From positions 1-35,724 of the forward strand of contig NZ_JAKLUA010000031.1 of assembly GCF_022012435.1 (NCBI RefSeq): a DNA stretch of 35,724 bases, written 5' to 3'. A program made the translations under genes and the position numbers. Below, in pieces: positions 8,796-16,897 of the stretch. The notes below the pieces were generated by a model. That model had not been told where the DNA came from. It did no database searches and worked only from the letters and a program-made list of their open reading frames with translations. The stretch comes from Bradyrhizobium zhengyangense. GTDB taxonomy: Bacteria > Pseudomonadota > Alphaproteobacteria > Rhizobiales > Xanthobacteraceae. Positions within the stretch are counted from its first letter, which is position 1; every line of letters begins with the position of its first letter.

Positions 8796-9427
8796 TGACC
8801 TTGCGAAACCTGGGCCACTTGATTGCCGTAGCGGCAACCGTAGGCGGATGCACACATAATGCTGCGATCTATTCTGAGCCGACTGATCAAGCGATTCAAG
8901 TGGAGCAGAAGACCAGTATCTTGCGACTACAGAGCCTTCGTCGCGCCGAGAGGTATGGTCTGCGTAATTTCATTGCGAACGCCAGCCGCGGTCGGCGGGA
9001 TGCACTCCATCTGGACGTCAGTGGTTCGCCCCGGCTCATTACGCAGGTGGCTCATGAGGCCCGCGAGATGGGCGTTCCCGCCTATAATATTCGCCGGTCC
9101 GCTTCCCCCGTAGATCTGCCCAGCCATTTCGGTGTCCAAATCGAGGCGATCATTTACGAAGCACGTCCTCCGCTCTGTCCATCCCTTTCAATCATCGGCC
9201 CTTCAGTAGACGACAATTCTTTCAATCCAACGCTCGGCTGTTCGATCCGCAATAACCTCGCGGTCACGGTCAACGATCCCGGCGACTTGCTCGAGAACAG
9301 AGCTATCTTGCCAACCAGTGGTGACCGTGCGGTGCTTCCGCTTACCGCACGGGGAGGTCTCGCCGCAGGCAACAAGAGCCACTTGGAAAGTGACACTCAT
9401 AATCGCATTGCGTCAGAAGCCCAATGA
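8795..9427 (+). CDS. CpaD-like lipoprotein next to the T3SS secretin
   Basis: 210 residues with a short signal peptide and lipobox (VGGC, Cys19), so probably outer-membrane anchored. The second half resembles the Tad pilus lipoprotein CpaD: two Cys-containing strands ending GCSIRNNLAVTVNDPGDLL, close to the CpaD hallmark GC...NLA.MV.DP.DL. CpaD proteins work with the CpaC-type secretin. Its position directly after the CpaC-like rhcC2, with overlapping TAATG, suggests it acts as pilotin or partner of RhcC2. It corresponds in position to y4xK of Sinorhizobium NGR234 (recalled, not checked). It is convergent with rhcU, with 166 bases between them. Confidence 0.75.
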   Translation: MTLRNLGHLIAVAATVGGCTHNAAIYSEPTDQAIQVEQKTSILRLQSLRRAERYGLRNFIANASRGRRDALHLDVSGSPRLITQVAHEAREMGVPAYNIRRSASPVDLPSHFGVQIEAIIYEARPPLCPSLSIIGPSVDDNSFNPTLGCSIRNNLAVTVNDPGDLLENRAILPTSGDRAVLPLTARGGLAAGNKSHLESDTHNRIASEAQ

Positions 9428-9593
9428 GCACTCTCAATGGCTGAGCGGCAAGAGCATTGGCGATACTCTGGCGGCCAACTTCCGCAGACGCCACGATCTG
9501 CTTCCGCCTTTCCAGACGACGTGACTTACAGATCAAGTAGCGACTGGACGTCTTTGACTAACACGCCCGAATGCATCGCATTGCCGCGCCAAG

Positions 9594-10631
9594 CTAGACC
9601 AGGCCAGCGGCAAAGACTGCCTTTGCAACCCCCTCGAAACAGTCCTTCGGAACGGCCTTGCCCATTATTCCCTTTCGGATCAGCTGACGCGCCAAAGCAG
9701 GTTCCTGAATAATGCTCAGATGCAGCGCCCTCGCCTGATCAAACAACTGTGAAGCAAGTTCGTCCTCACCGCGGCATACCAAAACCGGCACTCCGGTCTG
9801 TCCACGAACGTAGCGCAGTCCAACTAACATCGCGGGGCCCGTCAGTATCAATGTGGCCCGATTGACTCCGAGCGGCGGCTCACTCGCCGATTCCCGACGA
9901 AGCCGGCGGTGTTCGCCCTTTACATGTGGGTTGCCTTCCTGCTCCTTAGACTCGCGCTTCGCTTCACTCTCCGTCATGCGCATGTCACGCAAGAATAGCC
10001 AGCGCTGAATTAGCAGGTCGGTCAAGCCGCCGATCAGAAACGCCCCAGCAGCAATTTCAATTAAGAATTTGACCTCTTTGAATACAAAGCTGAAACAACC
10101 CAAACCGCAGACAGGCAGGTACACCAGCGCCTTCCAACTTGCGAGTGAGGTGAAAAACAGCGTTACGCCGAGAAGGAACACTTTGATCAACGACTTACCA
10201 AGCTCGACAAGCGACTTCTGAGAGACAATCCGTTTGAGCCCTTTGATTGGATCCAATTTCTTAAGGCTTGGTTTCAGCGGCTCCACGGAGAACGTCAGCC
10301 CACCAGCAGCCAAGACACTGGCTAGAATGCCTGCAGCCACGGCCGCTCCAATGATTGGGGCAACGCTCGTCAACGAAAGTTCGATCAATCCGACCAGTGC
10401 CTGCTGGACCGCACTGTTGAAGGGCTGCCCCTGCAGCTTGTCGACGAGCCGCACCCCCTCACGCCATACGCCCTCGATCGCGCCCGCTCGGAAACATAGA
10501 CAGCCGAATGCGGCGCAAATGCTAAGCGCGCTCACAAAATCGGCGCTGCGCGGGATCTGTCCCTTCTTACGCGCCTGCCGTAGCTTCTTGGGAGTTGGCG
10601 GACGCTTCTTCTCTTCGCTCGAGTCGCTCAT
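9594..10631 (-). CDS. rhcU: RhcU, SctU/FlhB-family export apparatus switch protein
   Basis: 345 residues from the ATG that overlaps the rhcT stop (ATGA); this start gives the typical MSDSSEEK...PTPKKLRQARKKGQIPRS N terminus. About four membrane segments follow, then a cytoplasmic domain from about residue 205. SctU proteins switch substrate class after self-cleavage at an NPTH motif. Here the aligned position, before VGLRYVRGQT, reads GPAM (about 265-268), and no NPTH is found. The remaining C-terminal part (TGVPVLVCRGEDELA, EPALARQLI, KAVPKDCFEGVA) is normal. The gene is last in the leftward nopB operon. Confidence 0.9.
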   Translation of the reverse strand: MSDSSEEKKRPPTPKKLRQARKKGQIPRSADFVSALSICAAFGCLCFRAGAIEGVWREGVRLVDKLQGQPFNSAVQQALVGLIELSLTSVAPIIGAAVAAGILASVLAAGGLTFSVEPLKPSLKKLDPIKGLKRIVSQKSLVELGKSLIKVFLLGVTLFFTSLASWKALVYLPVCGLGCFSFVFKEVKFLIEIAAGAFLIGGLTDLLIQRWLFLRDMRMTESEAKRESKEQEGNPHVKGEHRRLRRESASEPPLGVNRATLILTGPAMLVGLRYVRGQTGVPVLVCRGEDELASQLFDQARALHLSIIQEPALARQLIRKGIMGKAVPKDCFEGVAKAVFAAGLV

Positions 10632-11443
10632 TTTAGGAACTTCCCGAGCCACTCCAGCACTCCGTAGGACTGGATAATCTCCGTTCCCATGTATTCCATG
10701 AGGAAGACGGTGTAACTCACCATGATGATGCCAAAGGCGGCGTTCTTGATGGTGGGGGAGAGGTCGTTCAGCTTAATTTGCGGCGCAAACCGCCCTAGCA
10801 ACATGAGGGATATCTCAATCAGGAGCAGCAGAGCCAGCACGGGTCCGGAAAATAGCAGGGCCGTGTGCATGATATGATCGAGAAGCGCTACAACTTCCAT
10901 TGCCCCTTGCATTGTCAGAGGAGGTAGTAGCCGGTACACGGGCCAGATCAGATAGCTGCCATACAGGCACCGAACCATCGTCTGTAGACCTCCAGACGCA
11001 ACGAAAATAGTAACCCCAGCAGTTCCGAGAAAGAGACCCGTGGCGGAGGCCTGGCTGCGCGTCGCAGGATCGTCCAACTGGCTTGAAACGCTCCGTTGCG
11101 TGTCAATGATGTCGCCAACTGCCTGGATGCTCCATAGCGGTATACTTAGGAACATCCCGAACAGCAGGCCGACGAATATCTCTTTGAGACCGAGGAACGC
11201 GACCGCGGCCAGACGGGTGGCCGGATCTAGAGTCTGCAGACCGGCCTTGACATGCGCAAGGCATGGCAGTCCAATCACGATCGTCAAGCTTGTGCGGATC
11301 ATCCCGCTAATCTGCGGCCGCGTGAATACGGGAAGCACCAACATAATGCCTAAGGCCCGCGCAGCGCTAAGGCCCGCTGCAACGACGAACTCGACAGCAC
11401 TCTGAATTAGAGCTTGCGCCTCGGTGGGTGACAAAGCATGCAT
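10628..11443 (-). CDS. rhcT: RhcT, SctT/FliR-family export apparatus protein
   Basis: 271 residues, very hydrophobic, with about six membrane segments, matching the SctT/FliR family in length and order of segments (for example RALGIMLVLPVFTRPQISGMIR near the N terminus and GDIIDTQR in the middle). It forms the inner-membrane export gate with RhcR and RhcS. Its stop overlaps the rhcU start (ATGA), so the two are translationally coupled. Unusually for this compact operon, 263 bases separate it from the upstream rhcS. Confidence 0.92.
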   Translation of the reverse strand: MHALSPTEAQALIQSAVEFVVAAGLSAARALGIMLVLPVFTRPQISGMIRTSLTIVIGLPCLAHVKAGLQTLDPATRLAAVAFLGLKEIFVGLLFGMFLSIPLWSIQAVGDIIDTQRSVSSQLDDPATRSQASATGLFLGTAGVTIFVASGGLQTMVRCLYGSYLIWPVYRLLPPLTMQGAMEVVALLDHIMHTALLFSGPVLALLLLIEISLMLLGRFAPQIKLNDLSPTIKNAAFGIIMVSYTVFLMEYMGTEIIQSYGVLEWLGKFLK

Positions 11444-11468
11444 TCGCGGCGCTCGTTGTTCGCCTCAG

Positions 11469-11684
11469 CTAATCTAACCGGTTCCGCTCGCCGTGCCTTA
11501 ATGTTTGACGCCAAGGCCGCAAATAGTCGGCGGTGTTCGTTCTAATAGCGCTCAACGAGAGCACCAGCCGCACTGCGAGCCCGCAGGGTAGGCCGTCGAT
11601 CCCCATACTCTCATGCTCGCTCGACAAACTGGCCAGCCACTTTGGTAATTCACCGGTGATGTCGATGGGCGGTTTTGTCCTCAC
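11469..11684 (-). CDS. Possible small protein gene between rhcS and rhcT
   Basis: An open frame fills most of the rhcS-rhcT gap: 71 residues from a GTG at 11684, in a frame that also stays open upstream into rhcS. Composition looks protein-like (VRTKPPIDITGELPKWLA, then two short hydrophobic runs). A GAGG lies rather far upstream (about 17 bases), so the start is uncertain. I do not recognise the sequence. It may be a real small gene, a relic, or chance. Confidence 0.28.
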   Translation of the reverse strand: MRTKPPIDITGELPKWLASLSSEHESMGIDGLPCGLAVRLVLSLSAIRTNTADYLRPWRQTLRHGERNRLD

Positions 11685-11706
11685 AAACTCGGCCTTCGGT
11701 TCCTCA

Positions 11707-11982
11707 CTAATACCTCGATGTGAGAGAGGGGAACTCCGTGAAGATATGTTTGGCCTGTTCGATAAGCGGCGCACTCAGCACCCGAGAAAACAGAACGAGC
11801 ACGGCGACGACGACGAGGAGCCTCACGGTTAGGGGCAAGGTTTGATCCTGGAGCTGCGTTGCCGCCTGTATTATGCCAACACCCAAGCCGGCCACGAGAG
11901 CTGCTAGGAGCGGTGGCAGAACCCACATCATGAAGAGGACGAGCGATCGGGTCAAATGCGTGAGGATGCTGGTCTCGTCCAT
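11707..11982 (-). CDS. rhcS: RhcS, SctS/FliQ-family export apparatus protein
   Basis: 91 residues with two long membrane segments (about 15-38 and 50-72) separated by the family motif GIIQAATQLQDQTLPLTVRL, which corresponds to the conserved AxTQIQEQTL region of SctS/FliQ. Family members are 86-90 residues, so it is full length. It forms the export gate with RhcR and RhcT. It starts one base after the rhcR stop. Confidence 0.93.
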   Translation of the reverse strand: MDETSILTHLTRSLVLFMMWVLPPLLAALVAGLGVGIIQAATQLQDQTLPLTVRLLVVVAVLVLFSRVLSAPLIEQAKHIFTEFPSLTSRY

Positions 11983-11983
11983 A

Positions 11984-12649
11984 TTAACCTCCGGCCGTGG
12001 CGTAACTTAACACCAACCCGTGCATGAGCCGCGACCATCCGTCGATCGTGACGAACAGAAAGAGCTTAAAAGGAACAGATATCATTGTGGGCGATACCAT
12101 TGACATGCCCATGGCCATCAGAATCGTCGTTACAATCAGATCAATCGTGATGAATGGAAGATAGAGAAGGAAGCCGATTTCAAAGGCACGCTTTAATTCC
12201 GAGATCAGAAAGGACGGTACAAGAATCGCAAAATCATCCGCTGTAGCGTTTGCCCGCATCTCCTCTGACCAAACATGTTCTGTGGATGACAGGAAGAACG
12301 TGCGCTGCTCCTCACTGCTGAACTTTTTCAGGTGAGCGCGCAGCGGCTCGCTTCCCTCCTTAGCGGCTGTCGCCCAGTCATCGAGCGTTTGGTAGTGAAG
12401 TTGCGGGGCGGTAACGTGGTTGTAGATCTGCTCCAGCACTGGAGCACCAATGAAGACCGTAAGGATCAATGCAGCGCCATACAGAACGATGTTCGGGGGT
12501 ATGGATTGGGTTCCGAGCGCGTTGCGCACGAGGAAGAGAACGACGGAAACTTTTATGAATGCCGTCGTCGTGACAACTGCGAACGCCAGCAGACCGAGAC
12601 CGACCGTCGCTGCAAGAAGTGCAGGAATGCCTGGCTGAATGTCAGTCAT
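11984..12649 (-). CDS. rhcR: RhcR, SctR/FliP-family export apparatus protein
   Basis: 221 residues from the ATG giving MTDIQPGIPALLAAT; a start 48 bases further upstream lies deep in rhcQ and is less likely. Family signatures include TTTAFIKVSVVLFLVRNALGTQSIPPN in the first half and ILVPSFLISELKRAFEIGFLLYLPF with MGMSMVSPTMISVPFKL in the second, typical of SctR/FliP. It has four membrane segments and is the core of the export gate. The start overlaps the rhcQ stop by 8 bases (ATGACTGA), indicating coupled translation. Confidence 0.94.
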   Translation of the reverse strand: MTDIQPGIPALLAATVGLGLLAFAVVTTTAFIKVSVVLFLVRNALGTQSIPPNIVLYGAALILTVFIGAPVLEQIYNHVTAPQLHYQTLDDWATAAKEGSEPLRAHLKKFSSEEQRTFFLSSTEHVWSEEMRANATADDFAILVPSFLISELKRAFEIGFLLYLPFITIDLIVTTILMAMGMSMVSPTMISVPFKLFLFVTIDGWSRLMHGLVLSYATAGG

Positions 12650-13760
12650 TGACCGCCAACCCACCACGTAGCCTGATGGCCAGTTCCTCCCCGACACGCA
12701 CGATGTCGCCGTGGCCGATCAATCGACCATTGGCAACAATGTCAACCGGACGGTCAACGGGACGGCCAAGTTCAAAGACATGCCCTTCGTTGACGCTCCT
12801 CAACGTACCCAGCGGGATAGGCCAACGGCCGCATTCGAACACGAGCGTAATCTCAATGCTGTCGATGTCGGTTTCCGAGGGCAGGGTCGATGGCTGGGTT
12901 TGGGGTCGTGTTGTCATATATGCACTCTTGAGAGGGTGGGGTTGCAGGCGGAAGGGTCCCCGCAAGATTAGTCTGTCGCCAGCAATCTCCGCCGGCGCCC
13001 ACAATTTGTCCGCAGTCAGGATGACCTGACCGCTCGCAAAGGGAATGACGTCCGGCAACAGCGCATCGCCAGTTTGTGCTTGGCGAAGAAGCCCGACGGA
13101 CACGCGCAGCGAGCTAATCTCGCTGGCAACCATGATGGGCAACTCCGGGGAAAGCTTGCGCATTTCTCGGGGCAATTGGCCAAGCATCTCGCCTAACTTA
13201 CAGAAGGCAGCCGGAACCGGACCCTCAAGAGACGAGAATAGGAACAGCCGCGCCTTGCCCACGAGCGCCCCGTAGACGATGTCGAGTTCCAGATAAGGAC
13301 CTTCCATCGTTGCTTCGTCGATGCGGATAATTTGCAAATCCTGCGCTAGCAGATGCTCTACTCGAGTGAACCATGGTTCAAGCGCAAGTTCGAGGACGAA
13401 AGAGCGGGCTGGGTCCGAAGGTAACGTAAGGCCATGCTGCACTGTCGAAATCAATGCCTCCGCCAACTGGCGCGGCACCGACAAGACGGCCATTTCGGCT
13501 CCGACGCGAAATACACAATCAAGCATCGGCGCGGTCGATTGCTGCGCCTGCCACACAAGCCGGTTAATACATATCGAGACCGGCGTATCGCCAAGGCGGC
13601 TCTTCAGAACCGTTCGCCGGGGGGCCATCAAATTGAGGCACGAGACCGCGCTATGCGACAATCTTAGCCGCGGCACGAATCGTGCCGGTTCACCGACCGC
13701 ATTTTCCGCGCTCATGTTCACGGGGTCGGCAGTTCGCGCCGACATAAGAGAAGCAGCCAT
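12642..13760 (-). CDS. rhcQ: RhcQ, SctQ-family cytoplasmic ring (C-ring/pod) protein
   Basis: 372 residues. The C-terminal SpoA/FliN-like domain (about 295-368) is clear: IEITLVFECGRWPIPLGTL, then GHVFELGRPVDRPVDIVANGRLIGHGDIVRVGEELAIRL. The N-terminal 290 residues are weakly conserved, as usual for SctQ. The protein forms cytoplasmic sorting-platform pods together with RhcL, NolU and the ATPase RhcN. The start codon shares a base with the y4yJ stop (TAATG), and its end overlaps rhcR. Confidence 0.9.
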   Translation of the reverse strand: MAASLMSARTADPVNMSAENAVGEPARFVPRLRLSHSAVSCLNLMAPRRTVLKSRLGDTPVSICINRLVWQAQQSTAPMLDCVFRVGAEMAVLSVPRQLAEALISTVQHGLTLPSDPARSFVLELALEPWFTRVEHLLAQDLQIIRIDEATMEGPYLELDIVYGALVGKARLFLFSSLEGPVPAAFCKLGEMLGQLPREMRKLSPELPIMVASEISSLRVSVGLLRQAQTGDALLPDVIPFASGQVILTADKLWAPAEIAGDRLILRGPFRLQPHPLKSAYMTTRPQTQPSTLPSETDIDSIEITLVFECGRWPIPLGTLRSVNEGHVFELGRPVDRPVDIVANGRLIGHGDIVRVGEELAIRLRGGLAVND

Positions 13761-14296
13761 TAAATCAAAACGCCAATTGCCTGGCTTCGCGAGCCACTCT
13801 GATACCGGAGCAAGACCTCATCGTCCGTTTCGATTTGAGCTGCACACTCCGAGCAAGCGTTGGTCGAGCGCTGCACATCGCACTCAATCTGCTGCCATTT
13901 CTGGCTCGCCGCCGAACGCTTGGCCCACACGACCCGCGCCTCAACAACCGCCGCCTGGGCCTGCTGTTGAGCGATGCGCGCTTGCTCAAGCACCTGGCGT
14001 GCAGTTGCGATCTCAGCTGTGAGGCGTCCAATGACGAGATGAAGCCTACGGTCGAGTTCGGTGACGCACATCCTGTTAGACGATGCGAGTTCTAAATAAA
14101 GTTCAGCTTCGAGGCTTGCGCGGCGTTTCTCGGCGCTGGCGGCATTCTTGGAAGCTTTCTCCATCGCTTTAACCGCAATTTGGCGTTCGGCTTGCGTATT
14201 GGATAATTGACGAAGCGCACTTCGCTCCCTCATGTCCTTCACCAGCCGCAATTTCGACGCTTGGCTGGGATTCAGTCGGTAAGACGCGACATCCAC
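13760..14296 (-). CDS. y4yJ: Y4yJ, SctO-like coiled-coil stalk protein
   Basis: 178 residues, predicted mainly as a long helical coiled coil: Ala/Gln/Arg/Glu-rich heptads from about residue 18 to 150. The position directly after the ATPase gene is that of SctO (YscO, FliJ-like), which rotates or links ATPase and export gate. Sequence conservation in this family is low, so the call rests on position, size and coiled coil. Its start overlaps the rhcN end by 25 bases. The Y4yJ name follows the NGR234 gene order. Confidence 0.78.
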   Translation of the reverse strand: MDVASYRLNPSQASKLRLVKDMRERSALRQLSNTQAERQIAVKAMEKASKNAASAEKRRASLEAELYLELASSNRMCVTELDRRLHLVIGRLTAEIATARQVLEQARIAQQQAQAAVVEARVVWAKRSAASQKWQQIECDVQRSTNACSECAAQIETDDEVLLRYQSGSRSQAIGVLI

Positions 14297-15627
14297 GTGA
14301 TGGCCTCCTCAAAGCTGGACGGTTCATCCTGCCCCTGGCGCAAGAAATTCCGCAAGTCCTCGATCGACGCGATTGCTCGGTCGGTCAGCGGATCGCCCCC
14401 TGGCTTGTACTCACCGACCTTGATCAAAAATTCGGCCTCATCATAGCGCGAAAGAAGATCTCGAAAGAAAGAGGCGGCCTTTCGATGTGACACAGAGACG
14501 ACCGCATCCATCACGCGACTTCGGCTCGACAACACGTCGATGGCCGGAAAATGCTCTCGCGATGCGAGCGCGCGTGAGAGAATGATATGACCATCGAGAA
14601 TACCGCGCGACTCTTCGGCGATTGGATCGCCTGTCCCGTCACCTTCGACAAGTACGGTATAGAAGGCCGTGATCGAGCCCTGCTCGCCCATACCGGCACG
14701 TTCCAACAGAGCCGGCAGCAGCGCAAAGACGGAGGGAGGAAAGCCTCGCCGCGTCGGAGGTTCTCCCGCGGCTAGGCCGATTTCACGCATCGCGCGGCTG
14801 AAGCGCGTCAACGAATCCATCATGAGAACGACCCGCTGTCCCTGATCACGAAAGTACTCGGCGAGTGCCGTCGCCGTATGAGCACATTGCGCGCGCTCCA
14901 TTGCCGACCGGTCGGAGGTCTCAACGACAGCGATCGTCCGATCGATGGCATTGCCAATATGGCGCTCGATGAATTCACGCACCTCACGTCCGCGCTCTCC
15001 TATAAGCGCAACGACGGTGACCTCAGCGTCCGCGCCTTTAACAATCTGCGACATCAGCGTCGACTTGCCGCAACCAGCGTCTCCATAGATTCCGATCCGT
15101 TGGCCTTCGCCACACGTCAGAAGTCCGTCGAGCACGCGGACGCCGAGCGGAAAAGGCTGCTCGATCCCCCGCCGCCTCATTGGGTTGGGTGCCCTGCCGC
15201 GTAGGGGACGAGTGTGGGTCGTCTTTATTGGCCCCTTCCCGTCGAGCGGACGGCCGAAGCTATCGATGACGCGGCCCAGCAAATCGGCACCGACCGCAAC
15301 TTCCTGCATTCGCCCGGTCGGAACCACTTCCGCACGGCTAGACATGCCTACCATGTCGCCGATTGGCGTGAGCAATACTCCATCCGGCAGCAGACCGACC
15401 ACCTCCGCATCAAGTGACCATCCCGTACTGTGATCCTGCAATAGGCACAGCTCCCCAACGTGGGCCCCGGGCAGCACGGCATGGACCAAGGTGCCGACGG
15501 CTCGGGTGACTCGTCCGCGCACAGCACGCGTATCGACATGCTTTGCCGTAGATTTCAGAGATGATAATGCTGCGTGCACCGCGCCTTCAGCAGCCGCATT
15601 GCCATAGCTTGGCCTTTGGGAAGTCAT
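14272..15627 (-). CDS. rhcN: RhcN, T3SS ATPase (SctN)
   Basis: 451 residues, full length for SctN/FliI. Walker A GDAGCGKST at 182-190, catalytic Glu in GERGREV at 210-216, Walker B VVLMMDSLTR with Asp271, and the family block AAGEPPTRRGFPPSVFALLP (about 286-305). The enzyme hydrolyses ATP at the base of the secretion apparatus to release chaperones and unfold substrates. It sits between rhcL (its regulator) and y4yJ (its stalk), the normal order. The start overlaps the rhcL stop (ATGA). Confidence 0.96.
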   Translation of the reverse strand: MTSQRPSYGNAAAEGAVHAALSSLKSTAKHVDTRAVRGRVTRAVGTLVHAVLPGAHVGELCLLQDHSTGWSLDAEVVGLLPDGVLLTPIGDMVGMSSRAEVVPTGRMQEVAVGADLLGRVIDSFGRPLDGKGPIKTTHTRPLRGRAPNPMRRRGIEQPFPLGVRVLDGLLTCGEGQRIGIYGDAGCGKSTLMSQIVKGADAEVTVVALIGERGREVREFIERHIGNAIDRTIAVVETSDRSAMERAQCAHTATALAEYFRDQGQRVVLMMDSLTRFSRAMREIGLAAGEPPTRRGFPPSVFALLPALLERAGMGEQGSITAFYTVLVEGDGTGDPIAEESRGILDGHIILSRALASREHFPAIDVLSSRSRVMDAVVSVSHRKAASFFRDLLSRYDEAEFLIKVGEYKPGGDPLTDRAIASIEDLRNFLRQGQDEPSSFEEAITWMSRLTD

Positions 15628-16247
15628 TGTTCGTCCTCCTGAACAGGCGGAGCAAGGGCGAGGCGCAGTGTGCGGAGCTGCGCGGCAAGTCCTAGATCGA
15701 CATTACCAAACTCACTCCACAAAACGCATTGGTCCGGCGTTAGAGCCGGGTCCGGATCAATTCTGACCTTCGGACGCCCATGCGTTCCATGGAATGACGC
15801 GAACTCGCATGTCATGGCATCGACGTTCACAGGAGACACATGAAGGCGCAATTCCGCACCGCCATATCTTTGCTCGATAGCGTGACGAACCGACCTCACT
15901 AACATCTCGCCCGGATCGAACGAGCCCACCAAGTCGTTCAGGACCTCAATGACAAGTTGTGGCAGCTCCTGTTCCAGCACGGCTTTTCGCCGCGCCAGCT
16001 CAGAAGCAGCTCGAGCAACCAGCCGCGCCATTTCGTCCGAGCCTGTCTTCAGGCCTTCGGAGTGCCCGCGCGCCTGCTCGCGATGATAAGCGTTCCTTGC
16101 CCAGTTGCGAACCTGCTGTAGATACCGCTGAGCTAGCGCGCGCGTCTGTACCACATCGCACCAGATCCCAAGTTCCGAGGCTGGTATGACTGGACCCACC
16201 GGACGTATCTGCGGGCGTTCTGGCAATGCTGGCTCACCCGCGGTCAT
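15624..16247 (-). CDS. rhcL: RhcL (NolV), SctL-family ATPase regulator/stator
   Basis: 207 residues of the SctL/FliH family: an Ala/Arg/Glu-rich helical stretch (about 38-100) and a C-terminal globular domain with LRLHVSPVNVDAM and the typical end CVLWSEFGNVDLGLAAQLRTLRLAL. It holds and inhibits the ATPase RhcN and links it to RhcQ. Known historically as nolV in the nolXWBTUV cluster. It overlaps nolU upstream and rhcN downstream by ATGA, so the three are coupled. Confidence 0.9.
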   Translation of the reverse strand: MTAGEPALPERPQIRPVGPVIPASELGIWCDVVQTRALAQRYLQQVRNWARNAYHREQARGHSEGLKTGSDEMARLVARAASELARRKAVLEQELPQLVIEVLNDLVGSFDPGEMLVRSVRHAIEQRYGGAELRLHVSPVNVDAMTCEFASFHGTHGRPKVRIDPDPALTPDQCVLWSEFGNVDLGLAAQLRTLRLALAPPVQEDEQ

Positions 16248-16897
16248 GCCGGCCGTGTCTCTGCGGCCAAATGGGTCATCACCAAAGACATCAATTGGCC
16301 CGCGGCTTTGTGATGTTCGGCGGCTGGACTCTCCGCGGCAGTCCCGACAGGCAAGCAGAGAAGCACGCGCGTACGGTCGAGTTCTGAGGCTCGCTTGAGG
16401 AAAGCGCCAAGGCAGGCATATCCGTCATGTGCAATCCGCTGCGAAAGTTGCTCCGGATCGACAATCAATTGGGTTTCGACGGCGCTGGATACATGTCGGA
16501 TAGCGAAAGCATGTGCTTCCGCACCAATATTTCCGATCAGTGGAGCAAGATCATGCTTTGACACCAGCTTCAGTACCGAACGGGCATGCCAAATGCCGCC
16601 AGCGAGCAATGCCGCACGATGCGGATCATGCCCAAGCAAAGCGCCCCTTCCCCAGCTACTTCCCTTCAAGACCAGTTCACTGCCTAGGAGCAGTTCGACT
16701 AGTCTTTCCTGTAGTCTGGGAGTTTTCTGCAGTTGCAGCACTGTAGACGCCGCCAGCGACGCATCAAGACGTTCAGCAAAACGGCTTGGATGGATTATCG
16801 CAGCAAGCTCCCGCGGCCGACCGGAATGTTGGTTGAGCAAATGATTTGGTTCGTTGGATGTCATCGTTGCGGACATTGCATTCGGCCTATCTCGCAT
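16244..16897 (-). CDS. nolU: NolU, SctK-like sorting-platform protein
   Basis: 217 residues. Position between rhcJ and rhcL and the size match NolU of the classical nolXWBTUV cluster, now grouped with SctK accessory proteins of the sorting platform. Visible features are an Arg/Leu-rich helical region (LQKTPRLQERLVELLLGSEL) and no signal peptide or membrane segment, fitting a cytoplasmic protein. The chosen ATG overlaps the end of rhcJ by 11 bases; later Met codons (residues 8 and 12) are possible starts. Confidence 0.85.
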   Translation of the reverse strand: MRDRPNAMSATMTSNEPNHLLNQHSGRPRELAAIIHPSRFAERLDASLAASTVLQLQKTPRLQERLVELLLGSELVLKGSSWGRGALLGHDPHRAALLAGGIWHARSVLKLVSKHDLAPLIGNIGAEAHAFAIRHVSSAVETQLIVDPEQLSQRIAHDGYACLGAFLKRASELDRTRVLLCLPVGTAAESPAAEHHKAAGQLMSLVMTHLAAETRPA

